DNA of 64,000 bases from Neckera pumila (Eukaryota; Streptophyta; Bryopsida; Hypnales; Neckeraceae), in contig OZ018416.1 of NCBI GenBank assembly GCA_963969595.1, positions 23,390,065-23,454,064 on the forward strand, in the 5' to 3' direction. The position numbers and the translations under genes were made by a program. Below are positions 12,525 to 24,400 of the stretch, in pieces; positions within the stretch are counted from its first letter, which is position 1; each line of letters opens with the position of its first letter. The notes beneath the pieces are model-generated. The model had not been told where the DNA came from. It worked only from the letters and a program-made list of their open reading frames with translations, and made no database searches.

Positions 12525-12590
12525 ACCTAGACCCTGTCGAGGTGCTTCTTTGCAACCATGGATTCCTTTTGATTTTGAGTCACAGTTGAC
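12525..12590 (+). pseudogene. Continuation of the transporter exon after the CACTA insertion
   Basis: The second copy of the ACC target duplication is followed by TAGACCCTGTCGAG. Read in the frame of the upstream exon with the element removed, it gives Leu-Asp-Pro-Val-Glu, matching the LDPAE that follows DDLH in the family. Similarity ends soon after. Confidence 0.65.
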
Positions 12591-12632
12591 AGCCATTTTC
12601 TAATAGTCCCTGTGACTGGTTGCTTGTATGGT

Positions 12633-13075
12633 TGGTCGAGATGACGAGCTTATTGAACCTCTACCAAACCAATATTATATTAGGGCAACTTTTGATGTGT
12701 GGCTTCAAGCTGAAGATCTTCTGATGGTCTCTTTTCAGCATTTCATTCTATCAAAGGTAATGTTTTTGTGAGCGTTCCGTCGCCAAAGCAGTGGGTTGAT
12801 CAATTGCATGGAGTCCAACCTTATAAATGAGTATAAGTGACCTTGATTCATTGCTTGTATATTTGCTTATTCTGTGATAGTAAAGCTTCTTGTAGTTCTG
12901 AAGTTAAGTATTTGTTGTTTGGGATGACTGAACAGCAACACCCACCACATACGGAACTGGACTTAAGGCCTCTTCCTCTTGCTGCACTTGTCAATAAAGC
13001 TTGTGAGCAGCTTTACAACTTCAGCCATTTTAACCCCATTCAAACTCAGATTTTAGTCTTGCTTAAATTCAAACG
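12633..13075 (+). pseudogene. ASCC3/DExH14-type RNA helicase fragment, first part
   Basis: Two exon-like blocks resemble the region just before the second helicase cassette of ASCC3/Brr2-like (Ski2-family) helicases. The first (12,633-12,756) encodes DELIEPLPNQYYIRA and VWLQAEDLLMVSFQHFIL and ends in a donor. The second (from about 12,930) encodes [20 protein letters not shown] and then [12 protein letters not shown], the family's Q motif. In intact proteins the nucleotide-binding motif GAPTGSGKT follows almost at once. I do not find it here, so the copy is deleted or diverged after this point. Confidence 0.7.
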
Positions 13076-13264
13076 TCTAGAAAACGTTGATCGTACGTTC
13101 ACTATCATCTATAGGCTTTGACTGTAAAAAAATAACCTTAGAAGCACCTGGATTAATGTTTGCCATTGATGCTTGGGGTTGATGTCACAGGTAGCCAGAA
13201 ACTGCTATAGTACCAACCCAGTTTCTGAGTTTCTATTCCTTTGCCAGAGAAGGATGCAAGATGA

Positions 13265-13861
13265 ATGCCCTATCTTGAGGAATTTGTCATTGGTAACCCA
13301 TCACTAGTGTACAAACGGAGACCATGGTTATGGTGTAGGGAATACAGATTGTGCTCTACAGTCATATCGACAGCTGAATCTCTCTATCAGCTTAGTGCTT
13401 TCAGTAGCAATTTCAATATATGTAGGGGTGACCATGTGGGTAATCCAAAAGATTTCAGTTATGAAGTAAGGAAACAAAGGTTGCCGTATACTAGGGCACA
13501 CGGACTGCGATCACCTCTACCATATCACAGGAATTGGCTTTCAATTGGCCCCAATTATTGTCTGAAAACAAGTAAAGTGGAGCAAGAAGGCATGAACTTG
13601 GATCTTGTTCCTGCTCCTATTGCTCCTGTAGGACAGAGGACTAGGTATAGGGCAATGCCCGCAGAGGAGGGCATTGCGCCAAATAATTGGCCAATGAGGA
13701 GGGCGGAGCCCGACTGGGAGGGCCGATTATTTGGCGCAATGCCCAACGATAAGGATATTGCCCGATGTAAAGCACAAGCAAAATTCAATGAAAACCCGGA
13801 TGATAAATTGGAGCCGGATGAAAAATCTGTAATGCCCGATTACGCAGGTTTGCCCACGTAA
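13265..13861 (+). CDS. Orphan open frame of 198 codons containing two hairpins
   Basis: An open frame from ATG at 13,265 to the stop at 13,859-13,861. I recognise no family. The C-terminal half is charged (Glu, Asp, Lys, Arg, Pro) and is encoded by the two inverted repeats at 13,669-13,744 and 13,829-13,872; the latter overlaps the stop codon. It lies between two pieces of a decayed helicase gene, which argues that it is chance or transposon-derived. Reported with low confidence because of its length and GC-richer composition. Confidence 0.2.
   Translation: MPYLEEFVIGNPSLVYKRRPWLWCREYRLCSTVISTAESLYQLSAFSSNFNICRGDHVGNPKDFSYEVRKQRLPYTRAHGLRSPLPYHRNWLSIGPNYCLKTSKVEQEGMNLDLVPAPIAPVGQRTRYRAMPAEEGIAPNNWPMRRAEPDWEGRLFGAMPNDKDIARCKAQAKFNENPDDKLEPDEKSVMPDYAGLPT
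13669..13744. repeat. Hairpin, 24-bp stem with one mismatch
   Basis: The left arm at 13,669-13,692 (GGGCATTGCGCCAAATAATT plus GGCC) pairs with 13,721-13,744 with one mismatch around a 28-nt loop. A third arm, GCAATGCCC at 13,652-13,660, can compete for the left arm, giving alternative folds. Confidence 0.85.
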
Positions 13862-13872
13862 TCGGGCATTAC
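13829..13872. repeat. Perfect 16-bp hairpin
   Basis: GTAATGCCCGATTACG at 13,829-13,844 is perfectly complementary to 13,857-13,872, with a 12-nt loop. The word AATGCCC is shared with the neighbouring hairpin, suggesting a common origin. Confidence 0.9.
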
Positions 13873-14073
13873 GGCGCAGAAACTTCCCCGCAGAATGAAC
13901 GGGAGAAGTCCTGCGAGTGGTTTACGCTGTGAAGAAGGGTTTGAGCGCTCTAGATGCCTATTTCGACAAGCTCCATGCCAGCAGGGTGGAAGAGCCTCCT
14001 AATGAAACTACAGCCCACTTGCAAGGAACGATTAATGGGGTGAATATTCCTGTTCAACTGTCTTCCAGCCCAG

Positions 14074-14203
14074 GGTCAATTCTTAAATATGACAGAGGCT
14101 AAATTGGCCATGGTTGTGTCACAAGTAATGGGTGAAAATCTGAGGCACACTCTACAATATGGTATTGGATTGCCTTATGCTGGTTTGAACGACCGTGATT
14201 GAT
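14074..14203 (+). pseudogene. ASCC3/DExH14-type RNA helicase fragment, second part
   Basis: The block encodes QFLNMTEAKLAMVVSQ and GENLRHTLQYGIGL followed by Ala-Gly-Leu-Asn-Asp-Arg-Asp and a stop. Intact family members have QNLRHTLQFGIGLHHAGLND in helicase motif V of the cassette. The His-His pair is Pro-Tyr here and the frame ends in TGA directly after. With the piece at 12,633 it marks the two ends of one helicase gene whose middle has been lost or replaced. Confidence 0.75.
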
Positions 14204-14929
14204 TCCTTATTGAAGAGCTATTTTGTTATATAAAATGTGCTTTCTGTTGAAGACTTGGCAACTGGTTAGGAATCGAGGAAATTGGGCTGTTAAACTGCAA
14301 ATGCTGTCATTTCTTGGGCTGTCCTTAGTGACAAATTATTGTTGTGTCTCTAGCTTACTTGGTTGTTCTATTTTGTTTGTTATTGAGATCGTAATTGTGC
14401 GAGATATTGTAAACTTAGATTGATCTTTGGAGTTAATACTTCATTCATTTGTTGAGGACTGCTGTAGGATCAAGATGAGCGGTTGGCATTAAATTCTCAT
14501 GTTGTGTATTAGCAATAAATGAAGGCTTACATAAAAATTTAGCATTTTACTGACAATGCAGCTATCATAATTCTTCTAGCGCATAGTATTAAGATCACAG
14601 CAAGCATTTGAAGGTGTGCAACAATAATGATAAAGAGGGGTCAATAATAATGATAAAGAGGAGTCAACAAGTGGTTGTTTCTGTGATATTTCTTGTTCAT
14701 TTTTGTGTCAAATTGTGCAATTGATAACTAGTTGGTAAGCTGTGAACATTGGACTTCTAAAAAAGGATTACCCATTTTCAGTCTTGCGATTGCAGCAATT
14801 GCTTGCCGTTTGTTGGCGAGGGTTTCCAATTTATGTCAGCAAGGCTTTTATATTTGTTGTTCCTATTTATTCTGATCCTCTGAAATTTTGTAACGGAGTG
14901 TATTATTGGTAGGAGTGCATGTGGATTGA
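14204..14929. other. Intergenic between gene fragments
   Basis: AT-rich. A short tandem duplication ('caataatgataaagagg') occurs near 14,620-14,662. No gene recognised. Confidence 0.45.
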
Positions 14930-15055
14930 GCAAGAATCAATCTAATACTGGTGGAGGATTCTGTGGGCATGGTGCTGCATGGATATGACACCATGCTAAA
15001 TGTCACCCTGGACAACATGTTGTTGCATTGCAAGGCTGTGGCGAGGGGTGCAAAT
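14930..15055 (+). pseudogene. panB: Ketopantoate hydroxymethyltransferase (PanB) exon fragment
   Basis: The block encodes [19 protein letters not shown] followed by [16 protein letters not shown]. The family has GDSLGMVVHGYDTTLPVTL and then LLHCRAVARGA. PanB makes ketopantoate for pantothenate and coenzyme A, in mitochondria in plants. The usual Gly-Asp-Ser is Glu-Asp-Ser here, and similarity stops after Ala-Asn-Arg. Only one exon is visible, so this is a gene fragment. Confidence 0.7.
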
Positions 15056-15183
15056 CGAGTTGCCCGTGAGAATGTAGATATGTTCTTGCCATACTTTGAG
15101 ATTGTTTCAGCGTCAAACCTATCCCATCTAAATGTAAGCAGAGCCACGTTTGTTTTTGCTAGAAAAACAGTCTGAAATCCATA

Positions 15184-16443
15184 GATTGTACCTTGGAATC
15201 TTCACGGATCCCCTGAAGCTTGTCAATAAACTGAAGCAGCTTGCGTCTCTCTCCAGAATTTAGTTGAAATCTCCTGCAAGAAAAAAATATTGGTCTTAAC
15301 TTCGGACCCAATTGATTGAATTGAATATGTACACATAATATTTAGGATGAGCCTCAGGTGTGAGCTTGTTGATGTATGTTTTGTATCATACATGAAGTAC
15401 ATTTGCTCAAGTTAAAAGGACTTAGTGCAGATTGATCGTCAGGAATTGATTAGCCTTGTGAACTTGATGTGCACTGCAGCTAGTAACAGCTGAAATTTTT
15501 TAAGTGATGATCAATGGCAGACGAGCGTGCCATTAGGAAAAAATTGAACCTCCAAAGAGGCCGCTTCATAATGCAAAAATTTGGGTGGAAAGAGCCTTTT
15601 CAATTCACTAATTAAGCCAAAAATTTTATGATTAATTCACTAATTGTCCAAGAATTGCATGATAAACTCAAAAATTTGTCATCATTATCCAATCCATTCC
15701 TAAAATATCATAAATCTCATGGTGGTTTCTTCATGAAGGACGGAGCACATGCCAAGTGGTGGTTGTAATGAAGATGTCGTTGCTCTCATACTCATGCAAT
15801 TAGTATAAAAATTGGTAAGAAAACTCACGGCCACTTTTGGAGTTCAATTTTTTCCTAATGTTTCACCAAGATTCAAGAATTTATGCTTGCAAAAACTTCA
15901 AAATCGGTTTATTTTGAAGAGGACTTACCAAGAAATCTGTTGATCTTCCTCTTTCAAGCAAATGGATGCTGCTGACGTAGCTTTTTCTGGATCTAGAAAA
16001 ACGTTCAAATGATTAGCATGCCCCAAATTGCAAAAGTTGATTTGTAGAATTGTTGCGTATTGTTTGTTGTGCTCTGCTGCTAGAATCATGTGAGATTTAT
16101 GCTCACTGAAATTTCTTTGATGTCAAACAACTGTGGTAATTGCTAAATAAAAAAGATTGGTGCTTTTATAGTGGACTCACCTTGATTTCTTCAATGAAGA
16201 ATTCTTCGAATGATGACAAATGTCAGGAAGTAGAGTTTGTCTCATTGTTGGATATTTGACTGCTACTACTGGAGTCTCTGGAGTTCTTTTTTCTTCTTCT
16301 GAACAGGTTGTTTCCCTGCTACCACAGGGTGAGCAGGCAAGTTCACGATTCTTGCTTGGTAAAGAGGTGGAGTCTATTGCTAATGAGGCTTGAAAACTGA
16401 CTGAAAAGTGAGCTTCATCTCTTATCTGTTGTCTTTCTTTCAA
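15184..16443 (-). pseudogene. Unrecognised spliced fragment on the minus strand
   Basis: Three exon-like blocks have good splice sites on the minus strand: about 16,443-16,181 (donor gtgagt), 15,992-15,929 and 15,273-15,192. The last two join in one frame to encode KEEDQQISWRFQLNSGERRK followed by LLQFIDKLQGIREDSK. The first block encodes a Ser/Lys-rich stretch but does not join the next in an open frame. I do not recognise the family. The acceptable splice sites and amphipathic sequence suggest a real gene remnant. Confidence 0.4.
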
Positions 16444-16799
16444 TCTTTTGTATTTGAATTCTTAACCACCTCAATATAAGCCTTCTTGTCCTCTTCATTG
16501 CAGATGTTGTTACCTTGCTTTTGGCCTCAATTGTGTACATGCGTATCATGTGGTGCTAGTTATTGCGCTTTATGTTCTTCGATTGACTTTAACAGCTGCC
16601 AAAAAATACGCTTCTAAGGAGCTTATGCTATCATGTCCAGTCTAGCGTTCAATGTAGCTAGTTTTTCTGTTATCTATGCTTGATATTCAGTGCCTGTTTT
16701 TGTATGGAAGACTGAGGTTTAAGAAGCACCTATTTGTTTGCAAATTTTTCCCTTATTACTATCGTGGCGTGCATAAGGATTCTTTGAAGGAAAATACAA

Positions 16800-17864
16800 T
16801 GCTCATGACAACCCGTGATAGAGCGCCAACTAAAAGTCAATGGTAGTAGGAATCCATTGTGGATTGACCAATATCAACCTCAAATGTCTGAAGAGGTTAC
16901 TAATCTCTTGCCATGATGTTAGTGTTTCAATGTCTGCTTCTTGCGTTAGTGTTGATGGTGTCCAGATGCAGATTCACAAGGTGTTCATTGATTAGGCTTT
17001 GGATTTATGGTATCTAAATTATGGATCTGTCATAATGACAAGTCATCAATTTGCCTCGGTATTCATTCTACATCTGTTAATTTACCTTTTGTCGGTACAT
17101 GCTATGAGAAGTAAGATAGTCTTGCAGTTACTTTTTGAGTTATATAAACATGTGACTGTATGGGCTTTATAGGTTTGTGAAAATAACGATTGTGTCAAGA
17201 CCCTAAGTTCATGGCTTCAAAACTGGGGAGAAAAAAGGCTTCAACAAAAACATGCATTGACAAACAAAAAAGAGACTAAAAGTAGCTCCAGCGATGGTGA
17301 TAGCGATTTTGAGGATTCACCTTCTGAAACTGATGACGATGATGACTTGCATAATTGTCTCCTTGCCACAGGGCCAGTTGGGGTGAGCTCTTTGGAAGTT
17401 TGTTTTTCTATTGTGTTAGTGAAGTTTTAAATCCTTTTTTTGTAAATTCTTTTTTTGTAATCTTGTGAATTATCCATTGTAGCTGCAGAACAATTTCTAC
17501 AATAGGCTTAATTTTGTTTCATTTTTTCTATTGAGCCAAATCTTGTTTGACAGTACTTATCTACCCTTTAAGTTTTCATTGTAGCTTTGCTCTTTAGTGC
17601 TTGGAATCATGCTTATATGAATTCTTACATACTATCTGTGTGGGGTGTAGTGTGGTAAATCTGCAGCTATTTATGCTTGTGCCATGGAACATGGGTTTAC
17701 CATCATCAAGGTATGTAATGAAAATCAACCTTAATGGGAGCTCTTAAGTACACATCTTTACTAAGATTGGAGTTATTTGTTGGCAGGCTGCAAACATAGG
17801 GAAGAGTATTGCAAACCTTATTGACTTCCACTTCTTAGACGCCATAGATGTATCTAAAGAACAG
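16800..17864 (+). pseudogene. ATAD5/ELG1-like AAA+ ATPase fragment with Walker A
   Basis: Exon-like blocks with GT-AG boundaries lie at about 16,840-16,895 (Leu-Trp-Ile-Asp-Gln-Tyr-Gln-Pro, the family's LWTDKYQP), 17,173-17,382, 17,651-17,710 and 17,787-17,864. The second encodes TLSSWLQNWGEKR, an acidic Ser/Asp linker and LLATGPVG. The third begins CGKSAAIYACAMEHGF. Together they give the P-loop GPVGCGKS, split by an intron. The fourth block is less similar. ATAD5 unloads PCNA after replication. Only this N-terminal part of the ATPase core is visible, so it is a fragment. Confidence 0.7.
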
Positions 17865-19761
17865 GTATGACTTTTCCTTCAGTGGTTGTTCTTCAGATAA
17901 TATTGTACTATTGGCTTGAATTTTTTGCCAAAATTTTAGTGTGTAGGTAATGATGAATTTGTTTTAACTTAGTTGAACATTATTGCTTGCTGGACATACA
18001 GTTGACCCTATTTATGTCATGGATGTGGATCAGGAATTGGGCGTGCAACATTTGAAAGTGCATTCATTATAAGTGATTTATCTTTTGTCTGTGTACTGTT
18101 GTTTTGGTAAGTCCTATTTTTATATACTCAAAGTACACATTTGTGACCAAGATTTAGTTTGATCTGAGATTGAGAGATAGATATTTGGACAAATGTTTGT
18201 TGTCAAGCAAGCAAATGTATTTGTTAAAAATGAAGAAAATGTTAAAGGGGGATGAAATGACTTAATGGATTCTCAGAAACTATTCTCCCATTTCTTTTCG
18301 TGGAAGCTGTAGAGTTTGTTGCAATTTAGTGTGCTAAGAAGTGCCTGTGGTTGAAATTCTCCCATTGTTATGTAAATTATCATATACCATTCAAAGCTTG
18401 TTACACTTGCAGGAACAACCATACACTACTGAAGCAGTAGTTGAATAGTTGCACAATAATCTGAGATGTTTCAGCTCATTCTGCAATCTGCTCTTTCAAG
18501 AAGTCATTTTGCAGTCAAAAGAAGTCATTCCGCAATTGCAAAAAGTCATTTTGCAACAGCACCGGAGAAGCAACCCTGTTGTCCATATAAAGGGGGAACG
18601 GGACTTAACAATTGCTTTTAGGACTATGAAGATGCCTTCTAGCCCTTACTTTGGGACCTCAGGAATGTCCAGTTTTAATCATATGAAATGTCCGGAAATA
18701 TTGTGAAGTTACTAACGCAAATGGACCGAAATCATAGTTGTTGTCCTAGTAGGAGTGTAAATGAATCTTAAAGTAGACCCCGATTAAAAAAACAATAGAC
18801 CTTAACAAAACAAAAAGGCCATTAGGAATGCATGATTTGTAAGAGAAGGAAAAAAGCATTTTATTCTTTTTAAAGAAGGTTGACGAAATAAACTTAAGAA
18901 AATAAGCAAAGAGTAGAAAAAAGAGAATGTTAAAAAAATATTTAATGAATAGAGAAGAGAAGAAAAAAGGAAAAAAATGAATAATAAAAAAAATTACAAG
19001 GATTACAATTTACAAAATGGGAAAAGAATCTGAAGAAATGAAAATTATCAAAAAGAGAATTTCTTTTTGTTGGTTTCTAGAAAAAATTCTAGGAAATGAT
19101 AGAAAATGAAACTAATAAGAAAAAAAAATAAAAAATCAACAATGCATGAAAAGGAAAAAGGTAGAAAAAAAACTAAAACATTAAAACAACTTTTAAAAAG
19201 GATGAGGATGAGCAAAAAATAAAAATAAAAATAAAAATGATGGAGAAGAAAGAAACCTTTTTGTAAGCATCATTTTCTAAATCTCGGACGAATGACTTCA
19301 AATCATTTGATTCCAATGAAAAAAATTTAAAACTTAAACAAAGAGTGTATACTAGGAGCTAAAGCACTTTACTTGCCTAAAATTTATTAATTTATTTGTA
19401 GACAGCACATCGTCTTGTTAAAGCTGCATCCTTTAACAATGTGGCATATAAAAACATCTAAAAGGATAAAACTATTTTGTACCAAAAATACCTAATAAGA
19501 TGCAGTGACTATTTAGTCATTTCATAGTAGCCTTGCAGTGAAATTCAAGTTGTTCGGAACATCTTTTTTCGCCATGTCTTTTATAGTGGCCTCTCTCTTT
19601 TTCTTTTTTCCATCAATTTTTTTCCAAAACTTCCCAAAGTTGTCTGCTAGTTACACTTTAGTCATTTTTTAGTCATACTGGAATGAAAGCCTTGCCACAT
19701 CAGAATGTCGACAACGTTGTGAACAGAGTGTGGTAGATGAAATTTGCCCCTTATTCACTCT
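17865..19761. other. Intergenic, partly A-rich
   Basis: From about 18,450 to 18,560 there are repeated 'aagtcattttgca' words. From 18,780 to 19,250 the plus strand is strongly A/G-rich simple sequence (AAAAAGAAAA type). No gene, RNA or terminal repeat recognised. Confidence 0.5.
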
Positions 19762-20036
19762 CATTAGATGAGATTTGGGGGTCTTGGAGGGCTCCAAGTT
19801 CCCCTGCTGTCTGTCGCGTTCCCAAACTGCGGGAAGGTAGCAGCAGCAGCTGGCTGACGTGGCACAGCGACTGCCACGTCATTTTTTTTATTTTTTATTT
19901 TTTTTATTTTTTTTGCTTAAAATGATATTTTGGTAAAAAAAATTTCGGACACACCTATATCGGCGTTCATTGAATCTGGGCAGATTAGGAAACAGGCCTG
20001 AAACAGCCCTCCAAGACCCCCAAATATCATCTAATG
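19762..20036. mobile_element. MITE with about 32-bp terminal inverted repeats
   Basis: The left end CATTAGATGAGATTTGGGGG continues into 'tcttggagggct', and the right end is its near-perfect complement ('agccctccaagacccccaaa'). The total is 275 bp and non-coding; a (T)n-rich stretch lies inside. A target duplication is not evident by eye, so the superfamily is open. Confidence 0.75.
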
Positions 20037-21449
20037 TCATCTTGCAGCTGCAAACGTGACTCTGGCTTCACTCGGATGTTGTGGAGTTAGTGGCACTGGT
20101 GTAATTAGGGAGCCCCAGTCATTTTGAAGTCACATTTTTCATAAAGTCATTTTTTGCAGTCGCATATTTGTCCATTTTCTTGTAGTGTAATATGTTTGTG
20201 TATCTAGACCTATGGCAAATCACAAGATCAAAATTGGATTTTTTCTGCTTTTCTCCATGTAGTAGTAAAATTGAGTCTTATTGGAAGTTTCTTGAGGTTT
20301 TAATGCATCTATAATTTGCTTCTGTTGTTTTGGAGGAACTATTTACAGTTATCCAATAAGTTGCGTCAAAGCCAAAAGGAAAGTGCTTGTTGTTTCCATT
20401 GCTAGTTCTTTCTTCGTAATTGGTTTATTGTTCACTTAACTCTCAGGTACAACTTCTAGGTTTCAAGGATGTAGGGATTAGGGGTGTAAGGTTTAGGTTA
20501 GAGTTTCTCAATGTGGCAGGTATCGGTTTGAAATTTCTTTTGTGCCCCTGCACTAATGAGCCAAGGTGGTAATAGGTTTGGTGGCAATGATATAGGTGAA
20601 TCAGAAGTGGCACGTGCATATATATTCATGGTGTACAATTTTTGCATGCTTCTCCACTTTGCAATAAATCACGTTCTGCATCTACAAAGGTTTGTGTTTT
20701 TTTTCCCCTAATGAGCTTGAGTAGAGCAGCGAACAACAGTAGGATGCGCATTAAGGACATGGTGAGAGGATTTGATATCTAGGCTGCACCCGATCTTACG
20801 TGTCCAAACGTAGGAGCTTGCCACGATCATAAAGCAGAATGATGGCTGAGATCTCGCGATTTGGAATCTTTATGATCTATACAATCATGTTTTCCATGGA
20901 TATTGTGGTGCTTGGCTGCTTCTCTGGCAATTGTGCCTCACAAAACCTTGATCTCATGCAGCTTCATTTGGGGGCAAATCGATCAATTTTGCAAGTTTTG
21001 AAAGATCAGGGACCGCCGATTTGCAAGAAAACATCCGCCTTCTCTGTTCATAGGTGTTGGGCGTTAGCTTTATCAGGGATAGTGGAGCAATCATCTAGTT
21101 GAAGGTATTATAACTAATCCTGTGCTTTGTTCAATAATCATATTTCAAGTTCATTTGCCTCTTCATGATGATGGTTATGACTTATTGTATTCAAATCCGG
21201 CAATGTTGTCTTGCAGCCTCACGGTTTGCCATGTCACTTTTGATATTTGTCCTATTTTAGACATCTGATTTGTTCCTTTTCACTAATTTATTATGCAATG
21301 CAACGTTGTTGTTCAGAGTTCCTTTTTTACAAATGTATAGTAGACTTAACTCATCCACCCATGGCCTAAACTATTGCAGTAACGTTCAAATGACGAGCTC
21401 AATTCTGTACAGCAACCAAGATGGCGAGTCCATCTCATATCTCTCCTAG
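20037..21449. other. Intergenic before the PPOX copy
   Basis: The longest open frame (20,839-21,102, plus) resembles nothing I know. This stretch may include the missing 5' part of the PPOX copy, such as a transit-peptide exon, but no similarity is visible. Confidence 0.4.
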
Positions 21450-24400
21450 GCTCAGGCTACAGCTGTTGATGAGTTGCTTATGGGAGAACTTGGTTTTTCA
21501 ATTGATCAGCTCATGGTGAATATCTAACGATTTCAGTTAGAAATGTTGAAGATTTCATTTCCCTCATTTAATTTTTGCTTTTTTAGGGTTGCTTATATTT
21601 GAATATGGAATATATTTGACACTTGCCTAAATGGTACGATTTTGTGAGGATGGTGTTTCTGAACAAAAACTAGCAAGTTTGAGTGTGGCTTCAGCTATTG
21701 CAGAGGTATTAAAAAATCCCTTTTAAGATATTCATGTCAGGGATAATATGAAAGATCTCTCTCTATAAAGGATCTGCTTGTTGTTCTTTAGCGGATTATG
21801 TTCCATAGTTTAGATCCTAGCTATCGTAACATATAAGAAAGTAATCTCAATCTGTATATGTTTTGGCTGGATGATTAGGCGTCGGAGCAAGACGCACTTC
21901 TAACCTACTTACTTGGCTTTTAATATCGTAAGGATATCTATTCTACATTGGGCCTCCTCATTTTGATTTTCAAACCTAGTTGATGAGATGTTTGGTGTGG
22001 TGCCAGGTTTATGGAGTGAAGGAATATGGTCGGGTTTGGGTTATCTATGGACCTGGTAATAATGGAGGAGATGGACTTGTGGCTGCACAACATCTCTACC
22101 ACTTTGGATTTGATCAAACCCTCCATCTGTTATCCGAAGCAGACAAATAAACCTATATACCACGGACTTGTAATTCAGGTCTGTTTTTAATCGTTCACGC
22201 TTTTGAGAGAAATTCAAAATGTGATGTCTGAAATCAATTTAACCATCTCAAGAATCACTGGACACCTATTAACTCTCCAATGGGTGTTCTCTTGACATAT
22301 TCTATTGGTTACATAATCTCTGATCATGCGCATTCTATGTGTCCAGTTGAAAAGCCTAGGGATTCCTTTTGTGTCAGCAGAAGAGCTACCGTCGAAGCTG
22401 AAGGATGAATTTGAACTTGTGATAAATGCTATGTTTGGGTGTTTTTTCCATGGTAAGCAATATGTACCACCACTGGCCCTCCAGTCATATTACAAGAGTT
22501 ACTGCGAATGGAAAATTGTTGCTGATGGATAATTGCTGTGGACCATAACAATTTCGAATGAAGTTTAGATCGGGGTAGTCTCTGCAACTGACTATGGTTG
22601 TGTTTTCACGACATTTTATTGCAAACTAAATAGGTTGCTGATGAATGTACATCACATTTATGATTCGGCTTTACAGGTATACCCCGTCCACTATTTGATT
22701 CACTACTACAAAAAATTGGTGGTACCAAATGGAATGACAGCGGAGGAAGTCAAGGTTCCGCCTATTGTGTTGGTGGATATTCCATCTGGCTGGCACGTTG
22801 AGAATGGAGACACCGAGGACACTGGTTTGCTGCCAGATATGTTGGTCTTTCTCATTTCTCCACTTTTCATGGTTTATGGTTTAAATATGGATCCCTCCTT
22901 TGCTCCCTGTGGCTCACTGCTTGAACCATTTGTCTCATGTCGTGGCTTGATATCTCTATAGGTTTCAATGACAGAACCAAGAGTCTGCGCAAAACTGTTC
23001 AACGGTGCTCATCATTTCCTTGGTGGTCGATTTGTTCCTCCAGTAGTTGTTGAAAAATTCTCTATTCGTCTACCGCCGTATCCTGGTCACTCTATGTGCA
23101 TGCATGTAGGCGGCACCAATTCTAAATCCGTAGATGTTGCAACACTTGGACTCAATTATGTTAATTTTGAACTGCTCGAAAAGCACGCTAAAAATGATCC
23201 CCTTAAGCAGATAATCAGGGTTTCTTCTCTTCTTTAACTCCGTTGCGTAGCTTAACATTGATACTCCTTGAATCAGAAACTGGTAGGAAAGTCTCAATTA
23301 CTTTGATTAAATTGGTACTGTGAACATATGCCGCCAAGTACTCAAAGAATTTTGGACGTTTGTTATCTGAGTCCTAGTAGCCTCCGTTGTGAGTAGTGAA
23401 TGGTGAGTGGTGCCTTGATGGAGGCATGATTTAAAAAATCTGTGGAGAGTTACTGTCTAAGAAGAGGCTTAAAATTTTCTAAAGCCAAATTTTTTATGAG
23501 TTTCTGGAAATTCTGTCTAACCACTCTAATAAAATGATTTTGTAAACTGTTGTATCCTAGTCTCGATCCTAGTTAGTATCTTTGATCTTATATCTCATGT
23601 CAATTTTAGCTCCTCTAATGTAGAATACCTTATCTTGGCCAAGTGGACTGCAGGGTAACTAAAGAACCACAATGTGCAGCTCAAAGTGTGGTTTGATGAA
23701 GCAGTTTTGCATAATTTACCAGAGCCCAATGCCATGACCTTAGCAATGGCTAGTAAAGATGGACACCCATGAGTGCTTTTTTGATTGCCTGTGATCTTCA
23801 ATTGCAATTCTCGATTGCCTGCCTCCTTTTGTACTAGCTTGTTTGTACTTGGTGAATTTTTTTTCATTTCTACTTAATGCTTTCAACCAATTATGAATGT
23901 GCACTACCAAGTTAGGTCTGTGCAAGCGGTGTTGTTGAAAGGCTATGACAAACGGGGCTTTGTTTGTATGCAAGTCTTTATAATGTCTATCTCTTATGAT
24001 TGTTATTGGTATTCAAATTGCTTTTGCAACAAAATCCCTAGTAGACATGTACTCGTCTCAGTCCAATGATCAATGTTGCCACCATTGACTGTAATGCTCA
24101 AGATTTTTTTCTGTGTTCATAGTAGGTATACCAATTATGAAAGCCAGAAGTCAGCCAAACTGGAGCCCAATTCAAAAGCCTCTCTGGTCTTCTTCTGGGA
24201 GACCCTGCATTGCTCTATATGCTTATATCCTTGAATGTGCTTATAACATGACTCCTTGACGTTGTCATGTGTGAGTGCTAATTCAGGTTTTTTTCTACTT
24301 TACTATCCTGTCACAGTATTGATAAATTACTCGTCTGTTCAACCTGACATCTGCTTAATCATGCTAGAAAGAATCATAAAGACATTTCTAGAAATCAAGA

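Noticed and set aside
22702..22722. CACTACTACAAAAAATTGG resembling a CACTA-element end
   Set aside because: It lies in a PPOX exon and encodes the conserved region (with one surplus A); no partner end or target duplication.
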